A DNA stretch of 64,000 nt from assembly GCA_016287565.1 (NCBI GenBank), contig JAEFAM010000005.1:1-64000 (forward strand), given 5' to 3'. This document shows, in pieces, positions 9,065 through 19,189 of the stretch. Source of the stretch: Clostridia bacterium. Its GTDB lineage: Bacteria > Bacillota > Clostridia > UBA1212 > UBA1255. The notes beneath the pieces were generated by a model. That model worked only from the letters and a program-made list of their open reading frames with translations. It did not search any database and was not told the DNA's origin. The translations under genes were made by a program, and so were the position numbers. Position 1 is the first letter of the stretch. Each line of letters begins with the position of its first letter.

Positions 9065-10042
9065 TCAACTGTTCTCCCGGCTTTTTCTGACTCCGCTCTC
9101 GTCAATGAGAGGATCGATCACCGGCAGCATCCTGATGAACAGCACCGCACCGCAGGAGACCGCGAACAGGAACAGCAGCTGCTTCAAGCATACCGCTCCC
9201 ACGCTGAAAGCTCCCAGCATGCCCGCATTGAGCCCGGTCAATTTGAACAGCTTGTCCAGGCCTTCCACCATGAACGACAACCCCACGCCGGTGAACAGAT
9301 AGAAGGACAACGCGTATATGAGCGACTGTTTGGGGAATCTCCTGGTGCACAGGGACGACACGAAAGTGGCTCTCCTGCCCCAGAGCCCAGTGAGCTCCAC
9401 GCTGTATGCGGAAAAAGCGTAAACGTAATATAAAAACAGGCCTGGGATCACGCAGAGCATCAGGCCCATGGACGTGGCGAGCCGGACGATAAACATCGTC
9501 ACCCAGAGTTTCGGGAAGCTCCTGACCGCTGCCTCGAAAAGGGCCGAGAAAGATACTTTACCCGCAGGGATCTCTTCCACGAACGAATCTGGCTCGGGAG
9601 GCGCAGCGTTTTTGAATTTTTCTCCCACCAGGATGACGGCTCCGGCTTCCGTTATAAGGGAGACGGATTCCAGCAAAGCCGTGATGAGCGCGTACAGGAC
9701 CAGGCGAAGCGTTAGATTTGAGACTTCCTGCGAAGAGGCCGCGGCTTCTCCCCCGCCGTACATCATATCCAGCACGGTACCGTATACGCCGCCAAAATCG
9801 AAGCGCATATCTACCACGTACACCTGCACGATGGCAAGCGGAAGCGTCACCAGCAATACCAGCAGCAGGATCTTGGCGAAATTTTCTTTATAGCAGCTCC
9901 AGGCGTCCTTTATGATGCCCGAAAAATTGACGGACGAAGGACCGCCCGGGGAGCCTGAGCTTTCCCGTTCGTCCCGACCCTCATATACGTAATTGTCCTG
10001 AACGTTTGGTCCGTTGCTGCCGGATCCGTCGAATTCTGCCAT
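9065..10042 (-). CDS. Multi-pass membrane protein of unknown function
   Basis: 325 aa with several hydrophobic segments; intact start, 3 bp from the downstream ORF. Confidence 0.7.
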   Translation of the reverse strand: MAEFDGSGSNGPNVQDNYVYEGRDERESSGSPGGPSSVNFSGIIKDAWSCYKENFAKILLLVLLVTLPLAIVQVYVVDMRFDFGGVYGTVLDMMYGGGEAAASSQEVSNLTLRLVLYALITALLESVSLITEAGAVILVGEKFKNAAPPEPDSFVEEIPAGKVSFSALFEAAVRSFPKLWVTMFIVRLATSMGLMLCVIPGLFLYYVYAFSAYSVELTGLWGRRATFVSSLCTRRFPKQSLIYALSFYLFTGVGLSFMVEGLDKLFKLTGLNAGMLGAFSVGAVCLKQLLFLFAVSCGAVLFIRMLPVIDPLIDESGVRKSRENS

Positions 10043-10044
10043 TT

Positions 10045-10617
10045 TTATTTCATTCCGCTGACTTTTTTGCCCTTTTTCTTAGAACCGTAGCCGGTGGTGC
10101 CTTCTTCGGTCTTGCCGTGCTTCTTCTCCCACCTGGGAACGGCGAATCTGATATACAGCCAGACAAGTACGAAACCTATGGCCGAAAAGAACAGCGCCAC
10201 CAGATGGAAGAACAGCGTGTAGTCCAGCCAGTTCCCCACCGACTGCCTGTTGTTGAAATAGGCGTCGATCACGTTCTTCAGCGTGACTCCCGCGCCGGTC
10301 TTGTGGAGCGTCACCAGTATAAAGAAGAAAAGCGTCAATATCACCGCGGTCACGTCCGCCAGGATCAGGAAAATGATCTGCTTATTGTTCCGCTCGTTGA
10401 CGTCAATAAAGTACAGATATATCACGTAAACGCCTGCGCCTACCAGGATCAGGAACGGGAAGCTCCTGAGCTCCAGGCCCAGATAAAACAGAAAAAAAGG
10501 AAGGCCTCCCAGCATGCCGCCCAGCAGGCCGAACAGGTATGAAAGGCCGTACCGCTTTTTTCCTTCCCCGGCGCGTCTCTTTTGTTCAGCTTTGCTAAGT
10601 TCGGTGGGGTCTACCAT
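10045..10617 (-). CDS. Membrane protein of unknown function (about four TM segments)
   Basis: 190 aa, hydrophobic segments, Lys-rich C-terminus. Confidence 0.65.
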   Translation of the reverse strand: MVDPTELSKAEQKRRAGEGKKRYGLSYLFGLLGGMLGGLPFFLFYLGLELRSFPFLILVGAGVYVIYLYFIDVNERNNKQIIFLILADVTAVILTLFFFILVTLHKTGAGVTLKNVIDAYFNNRQSVGNWLDYTLFFHLVALFFSAIGFVLVWLYIRFAVPRWEKKHGKTEEGTTGYGSKKKGKKVSGMK

Positions 10618-10671
10618 ATAAAAACACCTCGCGCTCCCGCAGCGTCTGCCGCCGGATCTTTTCTGCGCGGC

Positions 10672-11157
10672 TCACAGATCTTTGAATATCTCGTCCAGTT
10701 TGGCGTCCACTTCGTCGAAGGAGATGTTTTCCACGAATGCCAGTTCGCTGACCACGGCCCAGTATACGCCGCGGTAGATCCTGTTCTCTCCCGCCGATAA
10801 AGCGCGTCCACGCTCTCTGAGTCTTAAGTACTTATAAACTTCCACAGCCTCAAGTATGTCTCCGGAGCGGAGCTTGTCCATGCTGAGCTTGCTCCTCTTG
10901 CTCCAGGTCTCCCCCTTGATGTCCACGTCGGTCTTGAAATGTTCGTACACTTCAGGAAGCCGGTCCGGAGAGATCAGATGCCTGAGCCCCGACTCCTCGG
11001 CCTTGTCTGTGGGGATGCTTATCTTCTGCCTGCTGCCGTAAAAAGACATTACGTAATACTCTCTGGTCTCACCCAGCACTTCGCACTCAGTAATCTCTTC
11101 TACTACCCCTGCGCCCTGGAGGGGATAAGCAAGCTTTTCACCGATATTAAAACGCAT
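10672..11157 (-). CDS. CarD/CdnL-family transcriptional regulator
   Basis: MRFNIGEKLAYPLQGAGVVEEITECEVLGETREYYVMSF; CarD N-terminal RNAP-interaction domain pattern; ATG at 11157 with GAGG RBS preferred over upstream TTG. Confidence 0.88.
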   Translation of the reverse strand: MRFNIGEKLAYPLQGAGVVEEITECEVLGETREYYVMSFYGSRQKISIPTDKAEESGLRHLISPDRLPEVYEHFKTDVDIKGETWSKRSKLSMDKLRSGDILEAVEVYKYLRLRERGRALSAGENRIYRGVYWAVVSELAFVENISFDEVDAKLDEIFKDL

Positions 11158-11247
11158 ATTCCTCAATTCCTCGTTTTAAAACAGCTTCTCACGGATGGTG
11201 GGCAGAATGGGGAATCCAAATTTTCCCCTATACGAAAAGCTGTTTTT

Positions 11248-11276
11248 ATTATATACTATTTAGCGGAATTTTACAA
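11248..11276 (-). promoter_or_regulatory. Sigma-70 promoter for carD-family gene
   Basis: Minus strand TTGTAA-N17-TATAAT. Confidence 0.7.
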
Positions 11277-11319
11277 GGCGATTTTCGGCCGGGGAGCCGG
11301 AGGCGCCTGAGGAGGTCAT

Positions 11320-12528
11320 ATGTCCGGAGGTTTTTCTTATAGCGTTTCCGAGCTTAAAAATCTGTTCGAGTCCGTGTTCGGCGGCGGCCGGGAGCTTCGT
11401 GTGTTCACCGCTCCGGGGCGGGTCAATCTCATCGGAGAGCATATAGATTATTGCGGCGGCAAGGTGTTTCCCGCGGCGCTGACGCTTTCCAACACCGTGG
11501 TGGCGGCGGTCAACGGCACTGACAGGGTCCGGCTGTACGCCACGGATCTTAAGGAGATATTCGAGTTTTCTCTCGGCGATATCGACGGGGCGAAGGGGCT
11601 GCGCTGGGGCAAGTACCAGGCGGGCGTCGCCAAAGAACTTAAGGAAGCGGGCTGCAGGCTGAAAGGCGTTGACATGCTGTTCCACAGCACGCTGCCTTTC
11701 GGGTCAGGCCTCTCCTCTTCCGCGTCCATCGAGCTGGCAACCGCGTTGACCCTGCTGAGCTTTTCCGAGAACGCCGAAGAGATGGCCGGGAAGCTGGACA
11801 AGGTGCGCCTGGCCGTTCTGGGCCAGAGGGCCGAGAATCTGTTCTGCGGCGTCAATTGCGGCATAATGGACCAGTTCGCTTCCGCGATGGGTAAAAAGGA
11901 CAACGCCATCCTCCTTGACTGCGCCACCCTCAGCTACGAATACGTCCCCCTGGAGCTGGGCGATTATTCGCTGGTGCTGGCCAACACGTGCAAAAAGCAC
12001 GCGCTCGGGGCGTCCAAGTACAATGAGCGCCGGGCAGAAGTGGAAAAAGGCCTTAAAATGATGCACGAGGCATTGCCGGAAGCCCGGAAGGCCCATCTGT
12101 GCGACTATACGGAAGACGAATTTACAGCCGCCCGCGATCATCTTAAAAGCGATCCGGTGGTTTCGGCCAGAGTCGAGCACGTGATAAGGGAGAACGCAAG
12201 AGTTTCCAGAGCCGCGGAAGTGCTTAAATCCGGAGATCTGTTCAAATTCGGAACTATTTTAAAAGAGGCCAACGATTCGATCCGCTACCTGTACGAGGTG
12301 ACGGGCGACGAACTGGACGCCATGTTCGAAGAAGCCGGTTATTTTGACTGCTGCCTGGGCTCCAGGATGACGGGAGCCGGATTCGGCGGCTGCACCGTGA
12401 ACATCGTGCTTACGGCAGAAACGGAAAGATTCTGCAGCGGCCTTAAAGAGCGCTACGAAAAGCGCACCGGCATCACGCCGGAGTTTTACGTATGCTCCAT
12501 CGGCGACGGAGTCAGGGAACTCACTTGA
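11320..12528 (+). CDS. galK: Galactokinase
   Basis: APGRVNLIGEHIDYCGGKVFPAAL signature; LPFGSGLSSSAS GHMP ATP-binding motif. Confidence 0.95.
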   Translation: MSGGFSYSVSELKNLFESVFGGGRELRVFTAPGRVNLIGEHIDYCGGKVFPAALTLSNTVVAAVNGTDRVRLYATDLKEIFEFSLGDIDGAKGLRWGKYQAGVAKELKEAGCRLKGVDMLFHSTLPFGSGLSSSASIELATALTLLSFSENAEEMAGKLDKVRLAVLGQRAENLFCGVNCGIMDQFASAMGKKDNAILLDCATLSYEYVPLELGDYSLVLANTCKKHALGASKYNERRAEVEKGLKMMHEALPEARKAHLCDYTEDEFTAARDHLKSDPVVSARVEHVIRENARVSRAAEVLKSGDLFKFGTILKEANDSIRYLYEVTGDELDAMFEEAGYFDCCLGSRMTGAGFGGCTVNIVLTAETERFCSGLKERYEKRTGITPEFYVCSIGDGVRELT

Positions 12529-12584
12529 GGAAACTCACTTGAGGAAACTCACTTGATGGCGCTCACTTGAGAGAGTTCGCGTGA
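12515..12584. repeat. 14-bp tandem repeat (5 units, increasingly diverged)
   Basis: GGGAACTCACTTGA / GGAAACTCACTTGA / GGAAACTCACTTGA / TGGCGCTCACTTGA / GAGAGTTCGCGTGA. Confidence 0.85.
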
Positions 12585-13156
12585 GGATATATGGTTCCTT
12601 CGGCCAGCTCCAGCGCTTTGCTTTCGCCGAAAAGTTCGCGCACCAGCGTAAGGCCGAACAGGAACGCGCAGCCTGCGCCCCTGCCGGTGACGAGTTTTCC
12701 GTCGGTGACCACGGGATCCTTACTGTAATTATAATCAGTCGAGTTTTCGTCAAGGCATCCGGGATATGAGGTCACGTTCCTGCCCCGTATGATCCCCGCC
12801 CGTTCCAGAGCCGTGGGAGCGGCGCATATGGCGGCAATATATTTCCCTGCCCCGAACGCTTTTTTCAGATATTCCAGCACCCGTACGTCTTCTCTGAGGC
12901 TCTTCGAATTGGGGCCTCCTCCCGGCAGGAACACGCAGTCGCACGCCGCGCCCGGGACCATATCCTCCCACAGCTTGTCCGCGCCCAAACCGATATCGTG
13001 GGCGCCTTTGAGAGTCTTCCTGCCGGTCATACTTATAACGGTCACTTCGGCTCCGGCTCTTTTTAAAAGATCCACCGGGGCGATCAGCTCAGTCTCCTCG
13101 AAACCGTCGTGGACCAGAACGTTGACGCGTATCTTTTTACCGAACAGCTTTTCCAT
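12563..13156 (-). CDS. DJ-1/PfpI family protein
   Basis: NVLVHDGFEETELIAPVDLLKRAGAEVTVIS; AAICAAPTALERAGI nucleophile-elbow Cys. Confidence 0.9.
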   Translation of the reverse strand: MEKLFGKKIRVNVLVHDGFEETELIAPVDLLKRAGAEVTVISMTGRKTLKGAHDIGLGADKLWEDMVPGAACDCVFLPGGGPNSKSLREDVRVLEYLKKAFGAGKYIAAICAAPTALERAGIIRGRNVTSYPGCLDENSTDYNYSKDPVVTDGKLVTGRGAGCAFLFGLTLVRELFGESKALELAEGTIYPHANSLK

Positions 13157-13165
13157 AATTTCCTC

Positions 13166-14560
13166 CTACGCTTCCGTGCTGCCGATCTCGGACGACAGCT
13201 CCAGAATATTGTCCACGAAAACGATCCGCCCGGGCCGTCCCGAGGAAGTCAGATTCTTTTTGTTGCCCGCGGGCACGTATATCTTCTCGAATCCCAGCCG
13301 CACCGCTTCGTTGACCCGCTTCTCTATATTGGTGACGGGCCGTATCTCGCCGGTGAGCCCCAGCTCCCCTATATAGACGGCGTCCGACGGCAGCGGTATT
13401 CCTCTGAAGGATGACATTATTGCCGCGCACACCGCCAGATCGGAGGCAGGTTCGTTAAGCCTGATGCCTCCCACCACGTTGATGAACACGTCGCATTTGC
13501 CCAGGGCGTAACCCGCGCGCTTTTCCAGCACCGCGATCAGCAGGGAGATCCTGTTGTAGTCGAGGCCGGTGCACATTCTTCTGGGCATATTCAGGGAGCT
13601 GCCCGTGATCAGGGCCTGTATCTCCAGCATCATAGGCCTGCTGCCTTCCATTGCCGCCACCACCGCGGTGCCGCTGACGCCTTTGGGGCGCCCCTCCAGC
13701 ATTGCATAGGAAGGATTTTCCACTTCGTGGAGCCCGGTGTCACGCATCTCGAAAACGCCTATTTCGTTGGTGGAGCCGAAACGGTTTTTCACCGCCCTCA
13801 GGATGCGGTAGCTCAGGTGCCTCTCCCCTTCGAAATAGAGCACGGTGTCCACCATATGCTCCAGCACCCTGGGCCCGGCGATGGCTCCGTCTTTAGTAAC
13901 GTGCCCCACTATGAACACGGTTATGCCCAGCACTTTGGCGATCCTCATGAATTTACCCGTGATCTCTCGCACCTGGCTCACGCTGCCGGGAGCGGAAGTG
14001 AGCTCGGGATCTTCCAGCGTCTGTATGGAGTCCAGGATGATGTAGGAAGGCTTCACCGCGTCTATCTGAGACACGATGCTGTCCACCGAAGTCTCGTTGT
14101 ATATAAACAGTTCTCCCCGGTTCACGCCCAGCCTCTGGGCCCTTAATTTGATCTGGCTCTCGGATTCCTCTCCCGAAACGTACAGCACTCTTCCGGCGGA
14201 CAACGCCAGATGCCCCGATATCATCAGCATCAGCGTGGATTTGCCGATGCCCGGATCTCCGGCCACCAGCACCATTGAACCGCGGACAATTCCGCCGCCC
14301 ATCACTCTGTCGAGTTCGCTGATCCCGGACGAATCCCTGACGCCTTCGCTGTCGCAGCTGATCTCGTCGATCCGTACCGGCTTCGTGTTCTCTCCCAGCC
14401 CCATCTGTTTAAGGGGGCCCGAAGACTTCTTACCGCCGCCCGTTTCCTTAGGCTCTTCCACGAAGGAATTCCATTCGCCGCAGCCCGGGCACCTGCCCAG
14501 CCAGCCGCTGGATTCGTATCCGCATTGAGTGCAATAAAAAACCGTTTTCTTAGAAGCCAT
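13166..14560 (-). CDS. radA: DNA repair protein RadA
   Basis: FYCTQCGYESSGWLGRCPGCGEWNSF zinc finger; GDPGIGKSTL; KNRFGSTNEIGVFEM. Confidence 0.97.
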   Translation of the reverse strand: MASKKTVFYCTQCGYESSGWLGRCPGCGEWNSFVEEPKETGGGKKSSGPLKQMGLGENTKPVRIDEISCDSEGVRDSSGISELDRVMGGGIVRGSMVLVAGDPGIGKSTLMLMISGHLALSAGRVLYVSGEESESQIKLRAQRLGVNRGELFIYNETSVDSIVSQIDAVKPSYIILDSIQTLEDPELTSAPGSVSQVREITGKFMRIAKVLGITVFIVGHVTKDGAIAGPRVLEHMVDTVLYFEGERHLSYRILRAVKNRFGSTNEIGVFEMRDTGLHEVENPSYAMLEGRPKGVSGTAVVAAMEGSRPMMLEIQALITGSSLNMPRRMCTGLDYNRISLLIAVLEKRAGYALGKCDVFINVVGGIRLNEPASDLAVCAAIMSSFRGIPLPSDAVYIGELGLTGEIRPVTNIEKRVNEAVRLGFEKIYVPAGNKKNLTSSGRPGRIVFVDNILELSSEIGSTEA

Positions 14561-14562
14561 TT

Positions 14563-17385
14563 TCAGATCTCCCCGGCCGCACTGCCGTTGACCGTCCTCT
14601 TAAACACCAGCCCCGTGCCGTCTTCCGACAAGGCCACCGTAATGCCGGCCCTGTAATTGACGCCGTTCTCTCCGTCTTTATCCGGATCTGCAGCGGTGTT
14701 GACGCCCGATGCTCCTTCGGCGTTTTCGCAGGGGCTTTCCGGCAATATCAGCCTCAATATCTCTTCGGACAGCGCGTCCTCGATCTCGCGCCTGATGACT
14801 CTCTTAAGCGGCCTGGCGCCAAATTTCCTGTCGTACCCTTTCCTCGCCAGATACCCGGCAACTTCCGGCTCGAAAACGATATCGATGCCGTTCTCTCTGC
14901 CGCGGCTGCTGAGTATCTTGAGCTGCAGTTCGGCGATCTTCACAGTCTCCTCAGGCGTTAGCGGCCTGAATATGACGGTCTCGTCCACGCGGTTCAGGAA
15001 TTCCGGCTTGAACACGCGCTTGAGCTCCGCTTTGACCGCCTCGGCCATGGTCTCGTAGCCGCTCTCTTCCGTCTCGATGCCGAAGCCCAGGAAGCGCCTG
15101 TCCGTGATGTCCTTGGCGCCCACGTTTGACGTCATTATTATGACCGTGTTCTTGAAATCCGCGGTCCTGCCCTTGGCATCGGTCAATATTCCGTCTTCCA
15201 GCACCTGGAGCAGTATATTGAACACGTCCGGATGGGCTTTTTCTATCTCGTCGAACAGCACCACACTGTAGGGCTGGGTCCTCACCCGTTCGGTGAGCTG
15301 GCCGCCGTCCTCGAATCCCACGTATCCCGGAGGGGAACCGATCATTTTGGAAACGCTGTGGGGCTCCATATATTCGGACATGTCCAGCCTGATCATGCTC
15401 TTTTCGGTGCCGAAAAGGTTTTCCGCCAGCGCCCTCGCCAGTTCGGTCTTGCCCACGCCGGTGGGCCCCAGGAACAGGAACGATCCTATAGGCCTGCCGG
15501 GATCTTTCATTCCGGCCCGGCCTCTTCTCACGGCCTTGGACACTAAGGACACCGCTTCGTCCTGCCCCACGAGCCTCACGTGGATGGCCTTTTCGAGTTC
15601 CAGCAGTTTTCTGGTATCGTCCTCTCCCAGTTTCGCCACGGGGACTCCGCTGAGCTGGGAAATGACCTGACGGATGATGCCGGCATCGACGGTGGAAACG
15701 TCTTCTCTTTCTTTCTCTATAAAGGCGGCCTTCAGCGCTTCCAGCCTGTCGGCGAGCACCTTTTCTTCATTGTCCAGTTCCGCGGCCCTGGCGGTGTCTC
15801 CCGCCTTTATCGCTTCGATCTTTTCTTTATATTTGGCCTTTATCTGAGCTTTCAGACTGCTTCCGCGCCCGTCGGTCAACGGCGCTCCGGCCTTCCCGCC
15901 TGCTTCGTCCGGCCCGCCGCTTTCGGTCTTTCCGGAGCCGCTCCGGTCAATACCTTTTCCCAGCCTGGCCAGGGTGGCGGCTTCGTCGATCACGTCGATG
16001 GCTTTCTCGGGCAGATACCTGTCGCTGATAAATCTGGCGCTGAGCCTCACGGCCTCCCTCAAAGCCACCGGATCGAAGCGCACTCCGTGGAACGACTCGA
16101 ACCCCGGCGAGAGCGCGGCGATCATCCTGAGCGCGTCCTCCTCTCCCGGCTCCTTCACCTGGATCGGCTCCAGCAGCCTTGAAAGTGCGTTGTTCTTCTC
16201 GAATATTCTTCGGTAATCCTGGGTGGAAGTGGCTCCGATGATCCGCACGCCGGTCTGCGAAAGGGCCGATTTCAGCATTGCCGACGGATCGCCTCCCTCG
16301 GCGGAACCGTACGACAGCACGTGAATGTCATCGATGAACAGTACGGTGTTCTTGTCCGCGGCGGCCTCCTCGATTATCATCTGCATCCGCTCTTCGAAGT
16401 CTCCCCTGTACCTGGTGCCCGCCAGCAGCGACACAGTATCGATCCTGATGAGCCTGAGATTCCTGGCTATATCCGGAGCGGCGCCTTCCGCTATCATGGC
16501 GGCCAGCCCCTCGGCCACCGCCGTCTTGCCAACGCCCGTCTCTCCGATCAGGCAGGGGCAGTTCCTGGTTTTCCTGAAAAGGACGCGTATCATCCTCTCG
16601 ATCACGTCGTTTCTGGCAGCCACGGGGCTGTATCTTCCTTCCCGGGCCTCTTTTACCATGTCGCGGCCGAAATATGAAAGAGGATCGGCCTGCTGAACGT
16701 TCTCTCTGTAGCCGCCCTTGCCGTCGTCCTGCTGCCTCATGAACAGTTCCCGGAACGCCTGGGAAGTGGCCGCCTGCTCGTCTTCGTCGGGAAGCTCCAC
16801 GCCGTCCATCTGGAACATCATCTTTTTCTTCATCAGCTCGTTGGTGTTGAGGAGCTGGGTGACCTCGGTGGCGAAGGCCCTGTCGTCCACGCCCAGGTCT
16901 CCGATTATATGGAGCGCGAAGGAGTCGATGGTCAGCAGCTGCATCAGCAGATGGAGCGTACCGATCATTGCCCGCCTGTCTCCCTGCGTGCGCTGGACCG
17001 CCCCTTCGTAGCTGCCTTTTATGGCTCTGAAAGCGCCGTAGCTGTAGCCGAGCGCCCCGGACCCGGGATCCGCGTTGACGCCGTATCGTTCTTCAGCCTC
17101 GCCGTCTTCTGTGGGGATGAATTCGTCCTGCCCCCTTTTAGGCCTTTTTCCTGACTTGTATATGATATCGAAGATCTCTTCGCGCTTAATGCCGTAATCG
17201 TTCATTATGCCGGAAGCGGTGCCGCTCCCAAGCCGGGCAAGGCCCCAGAGCAGGTGGCCGGTATTGACCGTTTCCGAACCGAGAAAGACGCACAGGTTTT
17301 CAGCCGCGGCAATGGCGGCCAGGGCGTTTTCCGTAAAATTCTCTCTGTGTTCGTTTATGAACCGGCAGGCAAACGTTCTTTTCAT
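14563..17385 (-). CDS. clpC: ClpC-type Clp ATPase (two AAA+ domains, N-domain)
   Basis: Two Walker A motifs ([20 protein letters not shown]), UVR-like linker, LGF tripeptide; immediately upstream of radA in transcription. Confidence 0.93.
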   Translation of the reverse strand: MKRTFACRFINEHRENFTENALAAIAAAENLCVFLGSETVNTGHLLWGLARLGSGTASGIMNDYGIKREEIFDIIYKSGKRPKRGQDEFIPTEDGEAEERYGVNADPGSGALGYSYGAFRAIKGSYEGAVQRTQGDRRAMIGTLHLLMQLLTIDSFALHIIGDLGVDDRAFATEVTQLLNTNELMKKKMMFQMDGVELPDEDEQAATSQAFRELFMRQQDDGKGGYRENVQQADPLSYFGRDMVKEAREGRYSPVAARNDVIERMIRVLFRKTRNCPCLIGETGVGKTAVAEGLAAMIAEGAAPDIARNLRLIRIDTVSLLAGTRYRGDFEERMQMIIEEAAADKNTVLFIDDIHVLSYGSAEGGDPSAMLKSALSQTGVRIIGATSTQDYRRIFEKNNALSRLLEPIQVKEPGEEDALRMIAALSPGFESFHGVRFDPVALREAVRLSARFISDRYLPEKAIDVIDEAATLARLGKGIDRSGSGKTESGGPDEAGGKAGAPLTDGRGSSLKAQIKAKYKEKIEAIKAGDTARAAELDNEEKVLADRLEALKAAFIEKEREDVSTVDAGIIRQVISQLSGVPVAKLGEDDTRKLLELEKAIHVRLVGQDEAVSLVSKAVRRGRAGMKDPGRPIGSFLFLGPTGVGKTELARALAENLFGTEKSMIRLDMSEYMEPHSVSKMIGSPPGYVGFEDGGQLTERVRTQPYSVVLFDEIEKAHPDVFNILLQVLEDGILTDAKGRTADFKNTVIIMTSNVGAKDITDRRFLGFGIETEESGYETMAEAVKAELKRVFKPEFLNRVDETVIFRPLTPEETVKIAELQLKILSSRGRENGIDIVFEPEVAGYLARKGYDRKFGARPLKRVIRREIEDALSEEILRLILPESPCENAEGASGVNTAADPDKDGENGVNYRAGITVALSEDGTGLVFKRTVNGSAAGEI

Positions 17386-17400
17386 TCTGGAATTCCTCCG

Positions 17401-18153
17401 TCAATCTTCAAAAAAGCACCTTATCCCCGACAGCGCGGCCATTCCCGCCGTCTCGGTCCTGAGTATCCTTCTTCCCAGCGAGAAAGCTCTGAAGCCGCAG
17501 CCGCGCGCGAATTCCGCCTCCGCGAGGCTGAATCCTCCTTCGGGCCCGATCACTACCGAAACAGCTCCCCTGAAGTTTTCTCCCAGCTCCGTCAATATCT
17601 TTTTCAAAGACGTTTCTTCTTCGTTTTCGTACGCGAAAAGTTTTACCTCTTCTTCCGGGCGGTTTTCGAGGGCGGCCTTCAGGCTAACGGGTGAAGCCAC
17701 CCTGGGCACGATGCCTCTGCCGCACTGTTTCGAAGCTTCTTCGGCGATCTTCTGCCACCTGGCCTGCTTCTTATTTCCTTCGGACTCGTTCAGCCGCACC
17801 ACCGTATGTTCGGTCATGGCAGGGATTATCTCGCAGGCGCCCAGCTCCACCGCTTTCTGGATGATCAGCTCCATTTTATCGCCTTTGGGGACTCCCTGTA
17901 TGAGCGTCACCCTCACGTCCGGCTCCGTGGTGTTTTTAGATACGGACAGCACCTCTGCCCTCACGCAGGAGGAGTCGAAGCTCTCTATCCCGGCTTCGAA
18001 TTCCCTGCCGTCGGTGGCGCAGAGATGCAAAACGTCCCCTTTTTTCATACGGAGGACGTTAACGATATGGTTGACGTCGCCTCCCCGTATCTCTATAAGT
18101 TTGTCCGCCTCGGCCTTCGCGGCCTGATCCGCGTCGATAAAAAACTTTCTCAT
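17401..18153 (-). CDS. rsmE: 16S rRNA (uracil1498-N3)-methyltransferase RsmE
   Basis: HIVNVLRMKKGD, VIGPEGGFSLAEAEFA, LGRRILRTETAGMAAL SPOUT motifs. Confidence 0.95.
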   Translation of the reverse strand: MRKFFIDADQAAKAEADKLIEIRGGDVNHIVNVLRMKKGDVLHLCATDGREFEAGIESFDSSCVRAEVLSVSKNTTEPDVRVTLIQGVPKGDKMELIIQKAVELGACEIIPAMTEHTVVRLNESEGNKKQARWQKIAEEASKQCGRGIVPRVASPVSLKAALENRPEEEVKLFAYENEEETSLKKILTELGENFRGAVSVVIGPEGGFSLAEAEFARGCGFRAFSLGRRILRTETAGMAALSGIRCFFED

Positions 18154-18187
18154 TATCCCTTCTCGCGGCCTTTCCGCTTCCGCCCGG

Positions 18188-19189
18188 TCAACAGGTCACC
18201 GCCAGCTCCAGCGCCAGCGATTCGTCTATATCTCCCACTTTTATGGCCTGATCCAGTTCCATTATATCCTTCAGCTTTTTCCTGAGCTCCGCTTCGGTAA
18301 ACCGCCTGCACTGCTCGCACTGCTTCCTTACGGGATACGGTTTCTGGCCCGTGGCGGCGCCGATCTCGCTCTCCCGCATCCCTTCTGCGAGCATCGTTTT
18401 AACGCCCAGAAGGTTTTCCCAGTTCCGGCCCAGCATGGTAAGTATGCCAAGGGCGGAGGACTTGTCCTTCCTGGCCCCGTCAGTCAGCGCGTGGAGCAAC
18501 TTGAGAGCGGTCCCCGTGTCGCCTCTGGACACGGCGTCCGTCAGATCGAATATGCGCGCGTTCAGCGACAGTTCGCACACGCTGCGGACGTGTTTTTTTT
18601 CTATTTTTCCGCCTTCCGGCACGGTCAATATCAACTTTTCCAGCTCGTTTTTCAGGCTGACGATGTCGTTGCCCACGCCGCCAACCAGCAGATCCGCCGC
18701 GTCCGGCGTCAATATCCTCCCCGCCCTTGCCGCGTCTGAGGTCAACAGCTTTTTGACCGCCGTCTCGTCCTGCCTGGCGCATTCGAACACCACGCCCATC
18801 TTTAAAAACGCCTTGAATGCCGCGGACCGCCTGTCCACTTCGGCCTCTGAAAATACCACCGCGGTGCCTCCGAAGGCAGCGCCTTCCAGAAAAGATATGT
18901 CCGAAGCTTTCTTGAACAGCCCGCTGTCCCTGATTACGATGAGCTTTTTCTCTCCGAACAGGGATATGCCTTCGATCTCTTCTCTTATCTCTTCCGAATC
19001 GAACTCGCCGGTATATGTGATGACGTTTATGCTGTCGTCAGCCAGCAGGTTTTTAAGCCTTCCGAGGTACAGTTCTTTTAAGTACAGTTCCTCCCCGAAA
19101 AGCAGGTAGCATCCGGAAAGCTTCCCGGAAGCGATATGGGCTTTCATCTCCTGAGCGGTCTTGATTTCTCCGGTCAAACAGTCTGCCAT
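18188..19189 (-). CDS. holA: DNA polymerase III subunit delta
   Basis: YLLFGEELYLKELYL N-terminus; overall HolA pattern; overlaps comEC end by 16 bp. Confidence 0.88.
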   Translation of the reverse strand: MADCLTGEIKTAQEMKAHIASGKLSGCYLLFGEELYLKELYLGRLKNLLADDSINVITYTGEFDSEEIREEIEGISLFGEKKLIVIRDSGLFKKASDISFLEGAAFGGTAVVFSEAEVDRRSAAFKAFLKMGVVFECARQDETAVKKLLTSDAARAGRILTPDAADLLVGGVGNDIVSLKNELEKLILTVPEGGKIEKKHVRSVCELSLNARIFDLTDAVSRGDTGTALKLLHALTDGARKDKSSALGILTMLGRNWENLLGVKTMLAEGMRESEIGAATGQKPYPVRKQCEQCRRFTEAELRKKLKDIMELDQAIKVGDIDESLALELAVTC

